Below are positions 34,235-42,123 of a stretch of 42,123 bases of DNA, in pieces. The DNA lies in assembly GCA_964017965.1 (NCBI GenBank), contig CAXHNV010000007.1, forward strand, positions 1 to 42,123. The letters run 5' to 3'. How positions within the stretch are numbered: position 1 is the first letter of the stretch; the number at the start of each line of letters is the position of its first letter. The translations under genes and the position numbers were made by a program. The notes under the pieces were generated by a model, which was given only the letters and a program-made list of their open reading frames with translations, searched no databases and was not told where the DNA came from. Source of the stretch: UBA2883 sp964017965 (GTDB lineage: Bacteria; Cyanobacteriota; Vampirovibrionia; Gastranaerophilales; Gastranaerophilaceae).

Positions 34235-34368
34235 AAATTATACCTTTCATTGGATTACCTACGACTACATCAACAACCATAAAGAATCTTTTTTGCATAT
34301 AATAGTTTAAACGTAACAGAATGTTACAAAAATTTTTCATGTTCAAATCACAATGTATTTAAATACTT

Positions 34369-34394
34369 TATAATTATAGATACTAAGTGAGGCG
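34369..34394 (+). promoter_or_regulatory. -10 box and ribosome site of the EF-hand/CHAP gene
   Basis: TATAAT at 34369-34374 and GTGAGGCG at 34387-34394 lead to the ATG at 34401. The -35 region is weak. Confidence 0.5.
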
Positions 34395-34400
34395 TAGAAT

Positions 34401-35876
34401 ATGAGTGAACCTATTTCAGCACAAGCCCTGTTTCAAGCAGGATTAACAAGAGAACAATTTATCCAAAAATACTCTGAATTACAACAGAGCAACGGATCAA
34501 AAGATTCATCAATATTTACCGATGATTTTGCAAATTCACTCGGAGAGATTTTTGATACCCTTAATACAAGTGGCAATGATACGCTCGATGCAGATGAAAT
34601 TACTACGTTACAAGGTTTGGGAGATGATGATAACACTACCCTTTCTGAAGCTGATTTAAGAGCACTCTATACAAAAATGGGACAAGAAATAATGAGTAAA
34701 TACTCAGCAAACTCTTCGCCTGAACAAATGTATAACAATGCAACAGCAAATAGTGATATTTATTCTAATACATATATTCAAGACTTGAATCAACAAATTT
34801 CAACACTTGAAGAACTTGTTAGTCTCAGACGAATAAATTCAACAAGCCTTCAACAAATGTACCAATCACAAATTGATGACATTATAAAAAAAGACCTTAA
34901 TTTAACAACAGAACAAAAAACAGAGTATATAAAATTATCAGAAGAACTATCTACACTTCAAAGAGAAGCTGACAAGACTGCTGCAGAAATGAAGAAGATA
35001 GAAGCTCAGCTTCGAGATAACGAAAACGAAATAAAATTAACACAAGCTGAAATCGACAAAATGGATCCAAATAATGAAGAAGACGCTCAAGGCTTAGCTA
35101 TTTGGAACAATGATTTAAACAGATTGATGTCAGAAAAAGCTGATTTAAACTATCAATATTCAACTTTGACAACTAAGCAAAAAAGCTTAAACACAAAAAT
35201 TACTAAAACAAAAAGTGCACTGGATGAAAAGAATAGAGAAATCAGCGCAGGCAATCCTGATTTAAAAACTAAGGTTGCAATGTATAATAACCTTATCGAG
35301 CAGGAAAAGAATACAAGCGAAGCTGAGATAAAAGGTTACGAATCACAGATTAGCACATTAAAAACAGCTCAAACATATGCAATTGAGCAAATAAAAAATA
35401 CGCCTGCTCCAACAATAGAAAATAGTGAAGTATCACATCAGAACGATAATTTGATGAGTTTTGAAGAACTAAAAGCAATGGGTCTTGAATATTCAGGCGC
35501 AAAAGGACAGAAGCTTGCAGGAACAATACAGAAACATTTAAAAGGATTTACAGGATACTGTTCAAGACACGTTAGCAATGCACTTGCAGAAAGCGGACTC
35601 GGAAATGAACGTTGCGGCTCTGCTGCTGATATGGATTCTAAGCTGGTAAACAACCAGAACTTCAAAGAAATAAAGGTATCCAGTGCAGAAGACTTAAAAC
35701 GACTACCAGCAGGATGTATTCTTGTTTATGAACGCGGAGCAGCAAGATATAATGCAAAACACGGTCATATTGAAGTTACACTCGGTGACGGAACAGCAGG
35801 CAGTGACGGTCGTACACGTAACTTAAGATATACTGAAAATATGCACGTATTTGTACCGGTTCAACAAGCAGCCTAA
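34401..35876 (+). CDS. EF-hand/coiled-coil protein with CHAP-like amidase domain
   Basis: 491 residues, no Sec signal. The N-terminal ~330 residues repeat the layout of the SLT protein at 24767-26380: AGLTREQFIQKYSEL (compare GMTKEQFIVAYSDM), an EF-hand-like acidic stretch (TLDADEITTL, DDDNTTLSEADL), SPEQMYNNA (compare TPEKMYETA), a long coiled coil (~120-330), and SQISTLKTAQTYAIEQI (compare THISSLREAQSYAIQRI). The C-terminal ~110 residues carry a CHAP/NlpC-type pair: Cys387 in GYCSRHVSNAL and His456 in HGHIEV. This suggests a peptidoglycan amidase or endopeptidase. Its stop overlaps the fliR stop by 4 bases, tail to tail. Link to flagellar export is inferred from position. Confidence 0.82.
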   Translation: MSEPISAQALFQAGLTREQFIQKYSELQQSNGSKDSSIFTDDFANSLGEIFDTLNTSGNDTLDADEITTLQGLGDDDNTTLSEADLRALYTKMGQEIMSKYSANSSPEQMYNNATANSDIYSNTYIQDLNQQISTLEELVSLRRINSTSLQQMYQSQIDDIIKKDLNLTTEQKTEYIKLSEELSTLQREADKTAAEMKKIEAQLRDNENEIKLTQAEIDKMDPNNEEDAQGLAIWNNDLNRLMSEKADLNYQYSTLTTKQKSLNTKITKTKSALDEKNREISAGNPDLKTKVAMYNNLIEQEKNTSEAEIKGYESQISTLKTAQTYAIEQIKNTPAPTIENSEVSHQNDNLMSFEELKAMGLEYSGAKGQKLAGTIQKHLKGFTGYCSRHVSNALAESGLGNERCGSAADMDSKLVNNQNFKEIKVSSAEDLKRLPAGCILVYERGAARYNAKHGHIEVTLGDGTAGSDGRTRNLRYTENMHVFVPVQQAA

Positions 35877-36658
35877 AAAATGTTTGCAAAAGATTGGAAG
35901 TAATCGGTTATGATATTTACCAGCATAGGTAAAATCCAGACCATGATTGCTGCACCAAATACCGGTTTGAACAAGAAACTCAGTTGGAATACGTTAACCT
36001 GTGGCGCTGTTTTAGAGATAACACCGAGGATAATGTCCTGACCTAATGTCGCGAGTAATACGGGTGACGCAATCTGTAACCCCATATACAAAACATTTGA
36101 AGACATTTTAATCAGATAATCCATATTAACAATTTTATCAAGCGGGATAGATGTTGCATAAATCGGAAATATTTCAAAACTTCTTACAAATGCATTCATA
36201 AGCCAGTAGAATCCCCCTATTTCAATAAAGATTATAAGGCTTAAAAGCGATATAAGCTTTGCTAAGATAGATGTTTGAGAAGAAGTTGTCGGGTCTAAAA
36301 CCATAGCAGAACTCAAACCCATTTGCATATTAATCATATCCGCACCCGCATCGATAGCAAGCAAAATCAACTGTGCAACATAACCTAAAAGCGCTCCGGC
36401 AACATAGTTTAATAGTATTGACAGTATAAAACAGTTTGTTGCAGGTGGCTGAGGCGGTTGTTTTGCACAGATAAATATCATCGTTAACAATAACGCTAAC
36501 GATAGTTTAACAATGGAATTCATCTCTTTTCTATTTAGAATCGGAGCTAAACGAAAAAATCCCATTATCCTTGCAAAAATAATAAACCCCGCAGTAAAAT
36601 ACGTTGTAAAATACGGAAAGATTTGACCTAACTGTGTTATATAGTCAGCAGGATTCAT
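35873..36658 (-). CDS. fliR: Flagellar/type III export membrane protein FliR
   Basis: 261 residues with about six hydrophobic helices. It matches FliR/SctT: RIMGFFRLAPILNRKEMNSIVKLSLALLLT at ~30-60, GALLGYVAQLILLAIDAGADMINMQMGLS near 90-118, then IEIGGFYWLMNAFVRSFEIFPI. FliR forms the export gate with FliP and FliQ in the basal-body centre. Last gene of this fli cluster; the start overlaps the preceding gene's stop by 4 bases (ATGA). flhB, which often follows, is not here; instead the CHAP-type gene lies convergent at its 3' end. Confidence 0.93.
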   Translation of the reverse strand: MNPADYITQLGQIFPYFTTYFTAGFIIFARIMGFFRLAPILNRKEMNSIVKLSLALLLTMIFICAKQPPQPPATNCFILSILLNYVAGALLGYVAQLILLAIDAGADMINMQMGLSSAMVLDPTTSSQTSILAKLISLLSLIIFIEIGGFYWLMNAFVRSFEIFPIYATSIPLDKIVNMDYLIKMSSNVLYMGLQIASPVLLATLGQDIILGVISKTAPQVNVFQLSFLFKPVFGAAIMVWILPMLVNIITDYFQSFANIF

Positions 36659-37023
36659 TGACAGCTATCCCCCTGAGAGCACGGTGGAATAATTTCAGGC
36701 GGCAAATCAAGAGGAACTATTTTAATCACTCTGTTACCTTTAAATTCTATCTGACTATCTTTTACAATAGCTTTGTAACAAAGAGTTCTATGTTTTAATT
36801 TAACTTTGAACTCAGCTGTACCGTCTTTTAGAGGTGAAATTATTATCGTTTTTTTGTCGTTCATAAGAGTTGCAAGCGGTTTTACACAAATCACACCTGT
36901 ATCTGAACATTCAACTGCTGTAATTGACTCGTTAGACAACATAATATAGTTCTCCGCAGACACTATATTTGCTGAGAATAACATTAAAACAGTTGTAATT
37001 AGTATATTCTTAAATTTATTCAT
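36655..37023 (-). CDS. Secreted protein encoded between fliQ and fliR, unknown function
   Basis: 122 residues. A clear Sec signal peptide (residues 1-23, ending NIVSA-E) precedes a beta-rich domain of ~85 residues with five Cys (C39, C46 and others) and a C-terminal CSQGDSC. The pattern ITAVECSDTGVICVKPL, then DKKTIIISPLKDGTAEFKVKL, resembles the N-terminal beta-sandwich domain seen in CpaC/RcpA-type secretins and related Ig-like modules, but this is only a by-eye likeness. It is fully inside the operon: 2 bp after fliQ and overlapping fliR by 4 bases. AGGACG is at a good distance from the ATG. A periplasmic part of the flagellar base is a plausible role. Confidence 0.72.
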   Translation of the reverse strand: MNKFKNILITTVLMLFSANIVSAENYIMLSNESITAVECSDTGVICVKPLATLMNDKKTIIISPLKDGTAEFKVKLKHRTLCYKAIVKDSQIEFKGNRVIKIVPLDLPPEIIPPCSQGDSCQ

Positions 37024-37025
37024 AA

Positions 37026-37514
37026 TTAACGTCCTATAATTTTGTTAGTTTCAATAAAGTTAGGTTTAGGCATAGGTGTTCTAGGGGATTTATCATATTT
37101 AACCTTACCTACATTTTCTACGAATGGAGCATCGCTTGGGTGTCTGATAACCTCTCTTATGTTCAAATTACGAGGGTACTTATCAGACAATTCGCCTTGC
37201 CATGGCGATGTGTACTTGTAGTAATCAGAAGCTAATACATAATTGTCGCTTCTTGGAACAACATTGAATGCAATCCCCATACCCTCATTAAACAGGTTAG
37301 TTAGAAGCTTGATAAATCCCATACCTCCGATAACAATAACCAAAAATACAGCAAAGATTTTAGGAGCGGCAGCAATAGTTTGTTCCTGAACCTGCGTAAC
37401 CGCCTGAATAATACCGACAACAAGACCGATAGCAGCAGCAGTCAATACACAAGGCATAGAGATTGCCAACATTGTCATAAAACCTTTTGCTAAATATTCT
37501 AATAAAAGTTCCAT
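37026..37514 (-). CDS. fliQ: Flagellar export protein FliQ with long C-terminal extension
   Basis: 162 residues; FliQ is normally about 90. The first ~88 residues are standard: two transmembrane helices (~15-38 and ~48-72) around GLVVGIIQAVTQVQEQTIAAAPKIFAVFL. The extra ~75 residues are polar with many Pro, Tyr, Asn and Lys, and end NFIETNKIIGR; no known domain is seen. GAGGATAAA precedes the ATG. Part of the sequence fliO-fliP-fliQ-(secreted protein)-fliR. FliQ belongs to the PQR export gate in the inner membrane. The tail has no stop or frame break that would suggest an error. Confidence 0.9.
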   Translation of the reverse strand: MELLLEYLAKGFMTMLAISMPCVLTAAAIGLVVGIIQAVTQVQEQTIAAAPKIFAVFLVIVIGGMGFIKLLTNLFNEGMGIAFNVVPRSDNYVLASDYYKYTSPWQGELSDKYPRNLNIREVIRHPSDAPFVENVGKVKYDKSPRTPMPKPNFIETNKIIGR

Positions 37515-37535
37515 TTTATCCTCAATTCCGTGTTT

Positions 37536-38177
37536 TTATGTATTGTAACTTTGCACCAAACCTTGAACAATCAATGCCCAACCGTCAACCGCGATAAATA
37601 TCAACAGCTTAAACGGCAAAGAAATAATTGTAGGTGATAACATGAACATACCGAGTGCCAGCAAGATGTTTGCAACAATCAAATCCAGTACGATAAACGG
37701 TACAAACACAACAAAACCAATTTCAAACGCTGTTTTAAGCTCACTTAAAATATATGCCGGAGCAACCTGCCAGATAGTAATATCTTCAGGACTTTCAGGC
37801 GGTTTTTTGCTTGATAATTCAATAAAGAACGCCAAATCACTCTCACGGGTTTGTTTCATCATAAACTCTTTAAGCGGTCTTGAACCTTGATTGATAGTTT
37901 GCACTAAATCTTGATTTCGTTGATAAGGAACAGAACCCATTTCATACATTTTTTCAAAAACACCACCCATAGTGTAAAACGTAAGAATCATACTTAAACC
38001 TATGATTACAATAGACGGCGGAACCTGTTGGGTACCCATTGCAGTTTTCAACATTGAAAAAACAATTGTGAACCGCAAAAAACTTGTCATACAACAAAAT
38101 ACAAACGGAAGTAATGAAAACAACGACATTACAACCAACATCTGTAACACAGGATTAAAATTAGTAAATATATCCAT
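37536..38177 (-). CDS. fliP: Flagellar export protein FliP, without the usual signal sequence
   Basis: 213 residues from the ATG at 38177 (AAGGAAT upstream); a TTG at 38183 would add two. Family blocks are strong: MTSFLRFTIVFSMLKTAMGTQQVPPS, GSRPLKEFMMKQTRESDLAFF, YILSELKTAFEIGFVVFVPFIVLDLIVANILLALGM, and PFKLLIFIAVDGW. Most FliP proteins carry a cleavable N-terminal signal and a short periplasmic segment; here the protein begins almost at the first transmembrane helix, so insertion may differ. Central protein of the PQR export gate, 22 bp after fliO. Confidence 0.94.
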   Translation of the reverse strand: MDIFTNFNPVLQMLVVMSLFSLLPFVFCCMTSFLRFTIVFSMLKTAMGTQQVPPSIVIIGLSMILTFYTMGGVFEKMYEMGSVPYQRNQDLVQTINQGSRPLKEFMMKQTRESDLAFFIELSSKKPPESPEDITIWQVAPAYILSELKTAFEIGFVVFVPFIVLDLIVANILLALGMFMLSPTIISLPFKLLIFIAVDGWALIVQGLVQSYNT

Positions 38178-38199
38178 TATCAACTATTCCTTATACTTT

Positions 38200-38589
38200 T
38201 TAAAAATTCAATCTCTTCTTAATCTCTCTCATAATAGGTTTGTTCATCGGTGAAACATTATCTTGAGCAGAAATAGCTGCTTCTGATAAATCCACACCTC
38301 TGACAGTTCTTGAATTAACTCTTGCAACTTGTTCAACAGGCTTGTCTTCAAGTTTTGAAATAAGAGTAGTTCTCTCCATATCAGCAGCAATCAGGAATCT
38401 TTCAGAACCTTCACGTACCACATATAAAGTCTTTCGCGGAGATAAACTTAAAGAATCTTCCACACTCAACAAGTTAGAATGCTTGGTAGTCAATCCGCCA
38501 ATATTAAACTGTTTATATACATACAAAGCAAGGATTATAATCCCAATCATTGCTAAAAAATAAACTATAAAATTAGATAAATACCCCAT
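38200..38589 (-). CDS. fliO: Flagellar assembly protein FliO
   Basis: 129 residues: one N-terminal transmembrane helix (~4-24) and a cytosolic domain with the FliO signature LSVEDSLSLSPRKTLYVVREGSERFLIAADMERTTLISKL (~41-80). FliO helps assemble the FliP ring. The AGAGAGGT site precedes the ATG. It follows the dual-SPOA switch protein gene (26 bp gap) and precedes fliP, the standard order. Confidence 0.88.
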   Translation of the reverse strand: MGYLSNFIVYFLAMIGIIILALYVYKQFNIGGLTTKHSNLLSVEDSLSLSPRKTLYVVREGSERFLIAADMERTTLISKLEDKPVEQVARVNSRTVRGVDLSEAAISAQDNVSPMNKPIMREIKKRLNF

Positions 38590-38615
38590 TTAAAAAACCT
38601 CTCTCTATCTTAAAT

Positions 38616-39833
38616 TTATTCATCCATATCAAAATCGCTGTAATCGAATTCATCACCGGCATCAGCAGCAGGAGCACCTGCAGGTTGAGCACCACCAGCT
38701 TGAATAGGAGAATCTTGAGCGATTGTAACGTTAGCGCCAGCTTGAGTAACCATATTAACCATACCTTCAACGCTATTAGCATCTTTATATTCATCAGCAG
38801 TAACCTTAGTTACTTTTACGCCATATCTATCATTAACAATAACAAGCTCACCCTCAGCAACGATTTGTTCACCGACCTTAAGCGAAACATTGTTGTTATA
38901 AACAGAGCTGACATCTACAACTAAACCTTCTTGAATGTTCTTTAAATCACCCAAAGAAATTTTTATAACCTCAAATTCAGCACTCATTTCAATTTGTAAA
39001 CTATCCCATAGAGCTGTTATACTTGTTGTATCCATATTTTCATCTCCTTCATCATCAGCAGAATCACTATCGTGTTCAATGATAATAGCTTCGTTTTGTT
39101 TTAACATAAACTGCTGAATAATATTGTTATAATATAAAACCATAGTTTGTGCGTCACTGTTATCAAAAACAACAATATCACCGATTGAGAGTTTTTTGAT
39201 ATCATTGACAGCAAATTTTGTTGAGCCGACTTTTACACGAACATCAACCATACAATCTTTGAAAAGCATTTCATTAATTCTTTTTTCGTCAGGAATAGGC
39301 GGTAAAAGTTCCGGTGATAAAGCAGCCTTAGGGAACGATAATACAAATCTGGCACTTTCATCAGATGCAATATTTCTGAGAAAATAGCTTAAATTAACCG
39401 TAATAGGCTTTTTGTTCAATTTAGTTTTATCAATTTTGCTTGATAATTTTGAATATACAAACTCGTTAAAAGTTGCAATGATTTTAGCCTCTAAATCAGA
39501 TATATTGGATAAATCAAACTTTTTATTACTCTTACCGAGAATTTTATCTAAAATAACTCTGATAGCATTTTGGGAAACTCTTATAAATACATCATTTTTC
39601 TCATCAAGCTGAACTTTAGTAACGAAAAAACTTTCATTCTGGGTAAGTACATTCATATTTTCACTAACACTGACAAGCTTATATTGGAACCCCGGATCAA
39701 AGAATTCATCACTTGCAGCTTGAACCGGAGGTTCAAAATAAGTTTTGAACCAGTTGAATTGGCTATATACTTCACTTGGTAAGCTTGTTTTAATATCCTT
39801 ATCCGGTTTTTCCATTTTTGTACTATTCCCCAT
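38616..39833 (-). CDS. Two-SPOA-domain switch/C-ring protein (FliM/FliN/SctQ-like)
   Basis: About 405 residues from the ATG at 39833; starts at 39866 and 39815 are possible (the latter has GGGGAATAG upstream). Two SPOA domains are visible, ~195-254 (CMVDVRVKVGSTKFAVNDIKKLSIGDIVVF) and ~281-345 (EFEVIKISLGDLKNIQEGLVVDVSS), separated by an acidic linker. The C-terminus is Ala/Gly/Gln-rich then acidic (EFDYSDFDMDE). The N-terminal ~190 residues resemble the helical domain of SctQ/FliM (VSQNAIRVILDKILG, SDLEAKIIATFNEFVYS). No CheC phosphatase motif is seen. Flagella usually use FliM plus FliN, each with one SPOA; this layout is closer to type III secretion SctQ. It probably forms the cytosolic C-ring or sorting platform for export. 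Confidence 0.82.
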   Translation of the reverse strand: MGNSTKMEKPDKDIKTSLPSEVYSQFNWFKTYFEPPVQAASDEFFDPGFQYKLVSVSENMNVLTQNESFFVTKVQLDEKNDVFIRVSQNAIRVILDKILGKSNKKFDLSNISDLEAKIIATFNEFVYSKLSSKIDKTKLNKKPITVNLSYFLRNIASDESARFVLSFPKAALSPELLPPIPDEKRINEMLFKDCMVDVRVKVGSTKFAVNDIKKLSIGDIVVFDNSDAQTMVLYYNNIIQQFMLKQNEAIIIEHDSDSADDEGDENMDTTSITALWDSLQIEMSAEFEVIKISLGDLKNIQEGLVVDVSSVYNNNVSLKVGEQIVAEGELVIVNDRYGVKVTKVTADEYKDANSVEGMVNMVTQAGANVTIAQDSPIQAGGAQPAGAPAADAGDEFDYSDFDMDE

Positions 39834-39890
39834 AAGTATCGTACATATTTCAAGTAAATATGTCATCGACTATTTGTATGAGGTTACAAC

Positions 39891-39919
39891 AAAAAAGAGG
39901 ATATAATATCCTCTTTTTT
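39891..39919. terminator. Bidirectional rho-independent terminator
   Basis: 13-bp perfect stem (39891-39903 with 39907-39919) and a 3-nt loop (TAA). U-runs of six or more on both strands. It ends the RHH gene leftward and isolates the fli operon. Confidence 0.9.
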
Positions 39920-39941
39920 TAGACTAAATTTGTGATTAATG

Positions 39942-40130
39942 CTAATCGAGCAGTGCTTCAAGCAATTCAGCATTTTTAGCTGCATACGCAGTATTACGAA
40001 CTCTGTTTCTGTGGATGTAAGTTCTCAATGCTTCTCTGATAAGCTCAGAACGAGAGCGATTTTCGTTGTCTGCAACGCCGTCAATTTCATCCAGAAATTT
40101 TTCAGGCATAGAAATCAAAACTTTTGCCAT
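39942..40130 (-). CDS. Ribbon-helix-helix DNA-binding protein (CopG/Arc type)
   Basis: 62 residues. The N-terminal strand AKVLISMPEKFLDEID is followed by helices NRSRSELIREALRTYIHR, the RHH_1 signature (conserved S-R-S-E-L-I-R-E-A). The C-terminal ALLD tail is short. AGGAGA precedes the ATG. RHH proteins bind DNA as dimers and are often antitoxins or repressors; no toxin gene adjoins this one, and it has its own terminator, so a stand-alone regulator is more likely. Target unknown. Confidence 0.88.
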   Translation of the reverse strand: MAKVLISMPEKFLDEIDGVADNENRSRSELIREALRTYIHRNRVRNTAYAAKNAELLEALLD

Positions 40131-40242
40131 AAATAGATTCTCCTATATAAATACCCTATGATTATTCTCGTATATATATAAAGTATATCTTTTTAATAAA
40201 ATTGCTATATATTGAATTTTCTATTTACATTTCGTTACAAAC

Positions 40243-40278
40243 AAAAAAAGAGAACAAATCATCCGAAATGTTCTCTTT
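40243..40278 (-). terminator. Distal rRNA operon terminator T2
   Basis: Stem AAAGAGAACA/TGTTCTCTTT (40247-40256 with 40269-40278), 12-nt loop containing TCGGATGAT (minus strand), then a run of U leftward. Classical terminator. Confidence 0.85.
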
Positions 40279-40444
40279 CTGTTCTAAATTAGGTGCTGGC
40301 AGCGGATTTTCGGTAGGGCGCCGTGTCGCAATGCGACCCAGCCCGTAAGAGCAAAGAACACGGATGAGCGACTAAATCCGCCAGGATTTAATAGCGAAAG
40401 TAGTGTTCGGCGTGCCCGAATAATCCAAGAGCCACACTATTTGA

Positions 40445-40487
40445 AAAGGGGTCAAGACTTCATCATCCGATTTATCTTGACCCCTTT
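40445..40487 (-). terminator. Proximal rRNA operon terminator T1
   Basis: 13-bp perfect stem (40445-40457 with 40475-40487), 17-nt loop that again contains TCGGATGAT on the minus strand. The U-run is short (four), so it may be leaky. It lies directly after the 5S gene. Confidence 0.75.
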
Positions 40488-40497
40488 GAAAATTAGG

Positions 40498-40614
40498 TGC
40501 TGGCAACTAGCTATCTTCCCAGGCAGTGGCCCGCCAAGTATTTTCGCCTCAATGAGTCTTTACGACCGTGTTCGGGATGGGAACGGGTGTTTTCCTCACG
40601 ATTGGTCACCAGCG
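40498..40614 (-). rRNA. rrf: 5S ribosomal RNA
   Basis: About 117 nt. The minus strand holds the conserved CCCATCCCGAACAC loop, and the ends pair (GCTGGTGAC at 40613-40605 with GTTGCCAGC at 40507-40499). It follows the 23S gene after about 200 bp in which I see no tRNA. Confidence 0.9.
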
Positions 40615-40811
40615 AATCTTTCGTCGCTATCTCCTTAGAGATTAGCCCGTACGCTGAAAGTTGCACAAGAAAATAAAGCTTCGTAATCTTCAACTATTGC
40701 TAACCGTATAGCTCCTGTGGAGTTTCTTCGAAACTCTTACGTCGCTATCGTAATGTTGCCCTGCTTGTCTTGCCCTGCGGCAAGCCAACACCGGCAACAC
40801 CGGCTTCGCTT

Positions 40812-42123
<1,312 letters not shown>

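Larger units (their letters stand above)
40131..40497. other. Region between the RHH gene and 5S rRNA: two terminators and a structured element
   Basis: No protein gene supported. It contains the RHH leader (40131-~40230), terminator T2 (40243-40278), a 16-nt duplicate of the 5S tail (40286-40301 equals 40490-40505), a hairpin-rich stretch (~40302-40440, with a GTCGC/GCGAC stem and a TAAATCC/GGATTTA stem) and terminator T1 (40445-40487). Confidence 0.65.

Noticed and set aside
39942..40130. Toxin-antitoxin pair
   Set aside because: Only the RHH partner is seen; the adjacent frames are terminator, rRNA leader or fli genes.
40286..40440. Second intact 5S rRNA gene
   Set aside because: Only the 3' tail and a short CCGAACAC block match; the helices and spacing of 5S are not kept.
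40615..40811. tRNA gene in the 23S-5S spacer
   Set aside because: No T-arm consensus or cloverleaf could be found on the minus strand.

Overview
The window looks like a chromosomal segment of an AT-rich, Gram-negative-type anaerobe. My best guess is the gut Melainabacteria/Vampirovibrionia (Gastranaerophilales). This is an inference from three things: the mix of cyanobacterial-like and Firmicutes-like housekeeping clusters, the presence of flagellar export genes, and surface proteins built from GNYA...GGAIYN repeats. No taxonomic search was possible.

Layout. 1-2387 (-): the N-terminal ~795 residues of a very large repeat-built surface protein, with a well-formed promoter flanked by a 16-nt inverted repeat. 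2388-2768: a non-coding stretch holding several hairpins. 2769-5844 (-): pgpH-ybeY-dgkA. 5951-10972 (+): the translation operon prfA-ylxR-infB-rbfA-truB. 10999-14738 (-): a secreted zincin-like protein, then a membrane-spanning YhaN-like ATPase with its SbcD/YhaO-like phosphoesterase. 14811-16227 (+): two TPR proteins, ending inside an unusual inverted-repeat element (16201-16378). 16388-20289 (-): an oligopeptide ABC importer (binding protein plus two permeases, no ATPase genes). 20343-23681 (-): a 1112-residue triple-zinc-ribbon pseudo-STAND protein. 23724-24647 (-): an orphan DNA methyltransferase. 24767-26380 (-): an EF-hand/coiled-coil/lytic transglycosylase protein. 26608-28573 (-): groES-groEL. 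28663-30615 (-): a Slt70-like transglycosylase. 30727-33830 (+): a pseudo-HerA protein with a UvrD-type C-terminal domain, then wecB. 33833-34234 (-): a small membrane protein. 34401-35876 (+): a second EF-hand/coiled-coil protein, with a CHAP-like C-terminus. 35873-39833 (-): flagellar/type III export genes (dual-SPOA switch protein, fliO, fliP, fliQ, a secreted protein of unknown role, fliR). 39942-40130 (-): a ribbon-helix-helix regulator. 40243-42123 (-): the 3' end of an rRNA operon (23S partial, 5S, tandem terminators).

The most interesting material: (1) two paralogous proteins sharing an EF-hand plus coiled-coil 'carrier' half but ending in different cell-wall hydrolase domains, both without Sec signals and one abutting fliR, which suggests a modular family of wall hydrolases, perhaps exported by the flagellar/type III machinery; (2) two proteins that look like catalytically dead ATPases fused to binding domains (zinc ribbons; a UvrD/PcrA-type Tudor-like tail); (3) a non-standard flagellar export operon (FliQ with a ~75-residue tail, a secreted protein between fliQ and fliR, a two-SPOA protein in place of separate FliM and FliN); (4) dyad repeats around the adhesin promoter; (5) a duplicated 5S tail and terminator with a conserved loop but diverged stems.
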